NCBI GenBank assembly: GCA_003157235.1
Contig: PMJC01000134.1
Span: 200-9,833 of the forward strand
Source: Methanosarcina sp.
Lineage (GTDB): Archaea; Halobacteriota; Methanosarcinia; Methanosarcinales; Methanosarcinaceae
Length of the DNA: 9,634 bases
Reading direction: 5' to 3'
The position numbers and the translations under genes were made by a program. This document shows positions 9,011 to 9,634 of the stretch, one piece after another. The notes beneath the pieces were generated by a model. The model was given only the letters and a program-made list of their open reading frames with translations, ran no database searches and was not told the DNA's origin. Numbering within the stretch: position 1 is the first letter of the stretch; every line of letters begins with the position of its first letter.

Positions 9011-9257
9011 GCAGCCAGTTGCTTTTAAATCAAGAATAATTCTTAATTATACTAGTTTATCAATCCAAATAAACGATTATTAATAGACAACCTTTGATAA
9101 GATGGATTTTTTTTCAATCAAATAGGGTTAAAATGACAATATTATTTATATATAATGGTTTCAGATGATGAGATTATTTTCAGGATTCTATATACTGATT
9201 ATTTTCTGCAATCTGCGATCTCTAATAGAAGAGATCTAAAATATAAATACTATTATA
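9011..9257. other. Intergenic region between the U32 gene and mch
   Basis: With 8913-9010 this makes a 345-base gap between two same-strand genes. It holds the mch promoter elements and a hairpin just after the U32 stop codon (listed separately). A T8 run at 9108-9115 on the plus strand has no gene to serve. No coding frame is supported. Confidence 0.4.
9217..9236 (-). terminator. Perfect 7-bp hairpin after the U32 gene
   Basis: GATCTCT (9217-9223) pairs perfectly with AGAGATC (9230-9236) around a 6-base loop, 21 bases after the U32 stop codon. No strong T run follows on the minus strand, so it may stabilise or process the mRNA 3' end rather than act as a classical terminator. Confidence 0.4.
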
Positions 9258-9634
9258 TTAGTTTAATTTTATTATAAAGATACGGTCATTTCTTCTAACT
9301 ATGCCCTCGACAGCAAGGCCTACTTCGACTCCTTTTTCAGCCATTGTTAGGTCTTTACCTTGCTTTTTCAGGGATTTCACTTGCTGCTTCAAATATGTTG
9401 TGCTTCCCTCAATTATTATTTCGTCTCCGATTTGTATCCCTTCTTCGAGAAGTTTTACTGCTGCAGCCATCTGTTTTGGATAATAGTTCACAACCACTCC
9501 CACAGCCAGACGTTTCTTTCTGGAAGCATTCATATCTTTTCCAGAAGAAAAATTATCGAAACCTGGAGACCCAAAGTAAAAACCTGTAGAAAAGCCCCGA
9601 TTGTAAACAGAGGCCAGTTCTAGTTTCCAGACCT
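9258..9634 (-). CDS. U32-family peptidase-like protein, C-terminal part (5' end beyond the window)
   Basis: The minus-strand frame is open from the right edge to the stop at 9260-9258, about 125 codons. The first part shows LELASVYNRGFSTGFYFGSP, the characteristic end of the U32 core (asparagine/arginine then F-S-T-G-F-Y-F-G). It is followed by a linker and a small beta-barrel, the U32 C-terminal domain, with VGVVVNYYPKQMAAAVKL, GIQIGDEIIIEGSTTYL and GLAVEGIVRRNDRIF. This barrel resembles EF-Tu domain 2, so if the gene is started at the internal ATG (9533-9531) it looks like a separate 91-residue elongation-factor-like protein; the open upstream frame and weak ribosome site argue against that. 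U32 proteins include collagenase-like peptidases and, in bacteria, enzymes for tRNA and rRNA hydroxylation. The catalytic region is outside this window, so the substrate is unknown. Confidence 0.85.
   Translation of the reverse strand, partial: VWKLELASVYNRGFSTGFYFGSPGFDNFSSGKDMNASRKKRLAVGVVVNYYPKQMAAAVKLLEEGIQIGDEIIIEGSTTYLKQQVKSLKKQGKDLTMAEKGVEVGLAVEGIVRRNDRIFIIKLN

Overview
This window looks like chromosomal DNA of a methanogenic archaeon of the Methanosarcinaceae, probably Methanosarcina or a close relative. The evidence is a complete methenyl-tetrahydromethanopterin cyclohydrolase gene (mch, central to C1 metabolism), an archaeal initiator tRNA, TATA-type promoters, strong Shine-Dalgarno sites paired with TTG starts, very long AT-rich intergenic stretches, and two decayed insertion sequences whose reading frames resemble transposases common in that group. 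Genus placement rests on recognising the proteins by eye, not on a search.

Layout from left to right: (1) 1-534, minus strand, the N-terminal half of NAD(P)H-hydrate epimerase (nnrE), cut by the window edge and interrupted by one in-frame TGA with intact family sequence on both sides. (2) 535-1145, an AT-rich gap holding an 18/21 imperfect inverted repeat. (3) 1146-2612, plus strand, a TrkA-N/DHH/DHHA1 fusion phosphoesterase, best started at a TTG behind a GGGAGG site. (4) About 2.9-5.3 kb, a mutational graveyard: a decayed IS4-type (YREK) transposase at 3011-3768, an intact initiator tRNA-Met at 3914-3988, a decayed and 3'-truncated IS5-type transposase at about 4290-5085, and an unrecognised open fragment abutting it. 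(5) 5607-7211, plus strand, complete CTP synthase (pyrG). (6) 7212-7946, a 735-base gap with U-rich terminators at each end. (7) 7947-8912, minus strand, complete mch. (8) 9258-9634, minus strand, the C-terminal end of a U32-family peptidase-like protein that runs off the right edge; starting at its internal Met would wrongly give a free-standing 91-residue elongation-factor-like protein.

The intact genes are housekeeping: nucleotide synthesis (pyrG), methanogenesis (mch), nucleotide repair (nnrE), translation initiation (tRNA-iMet), and a probable nucleotide or signalling phosphodiesterase. They do not form one operon; each is separated by hundreds of bases and appears to have its own promoter. 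I see no CRISPR array, defence island, prophage or obviously new multi-gene system. The points most worth a second look are the nonsense codon in nnrE, the TrkA-N/DHH fusion with its long structured upstream region, and the IS remnants flanking the initiator tRNA.
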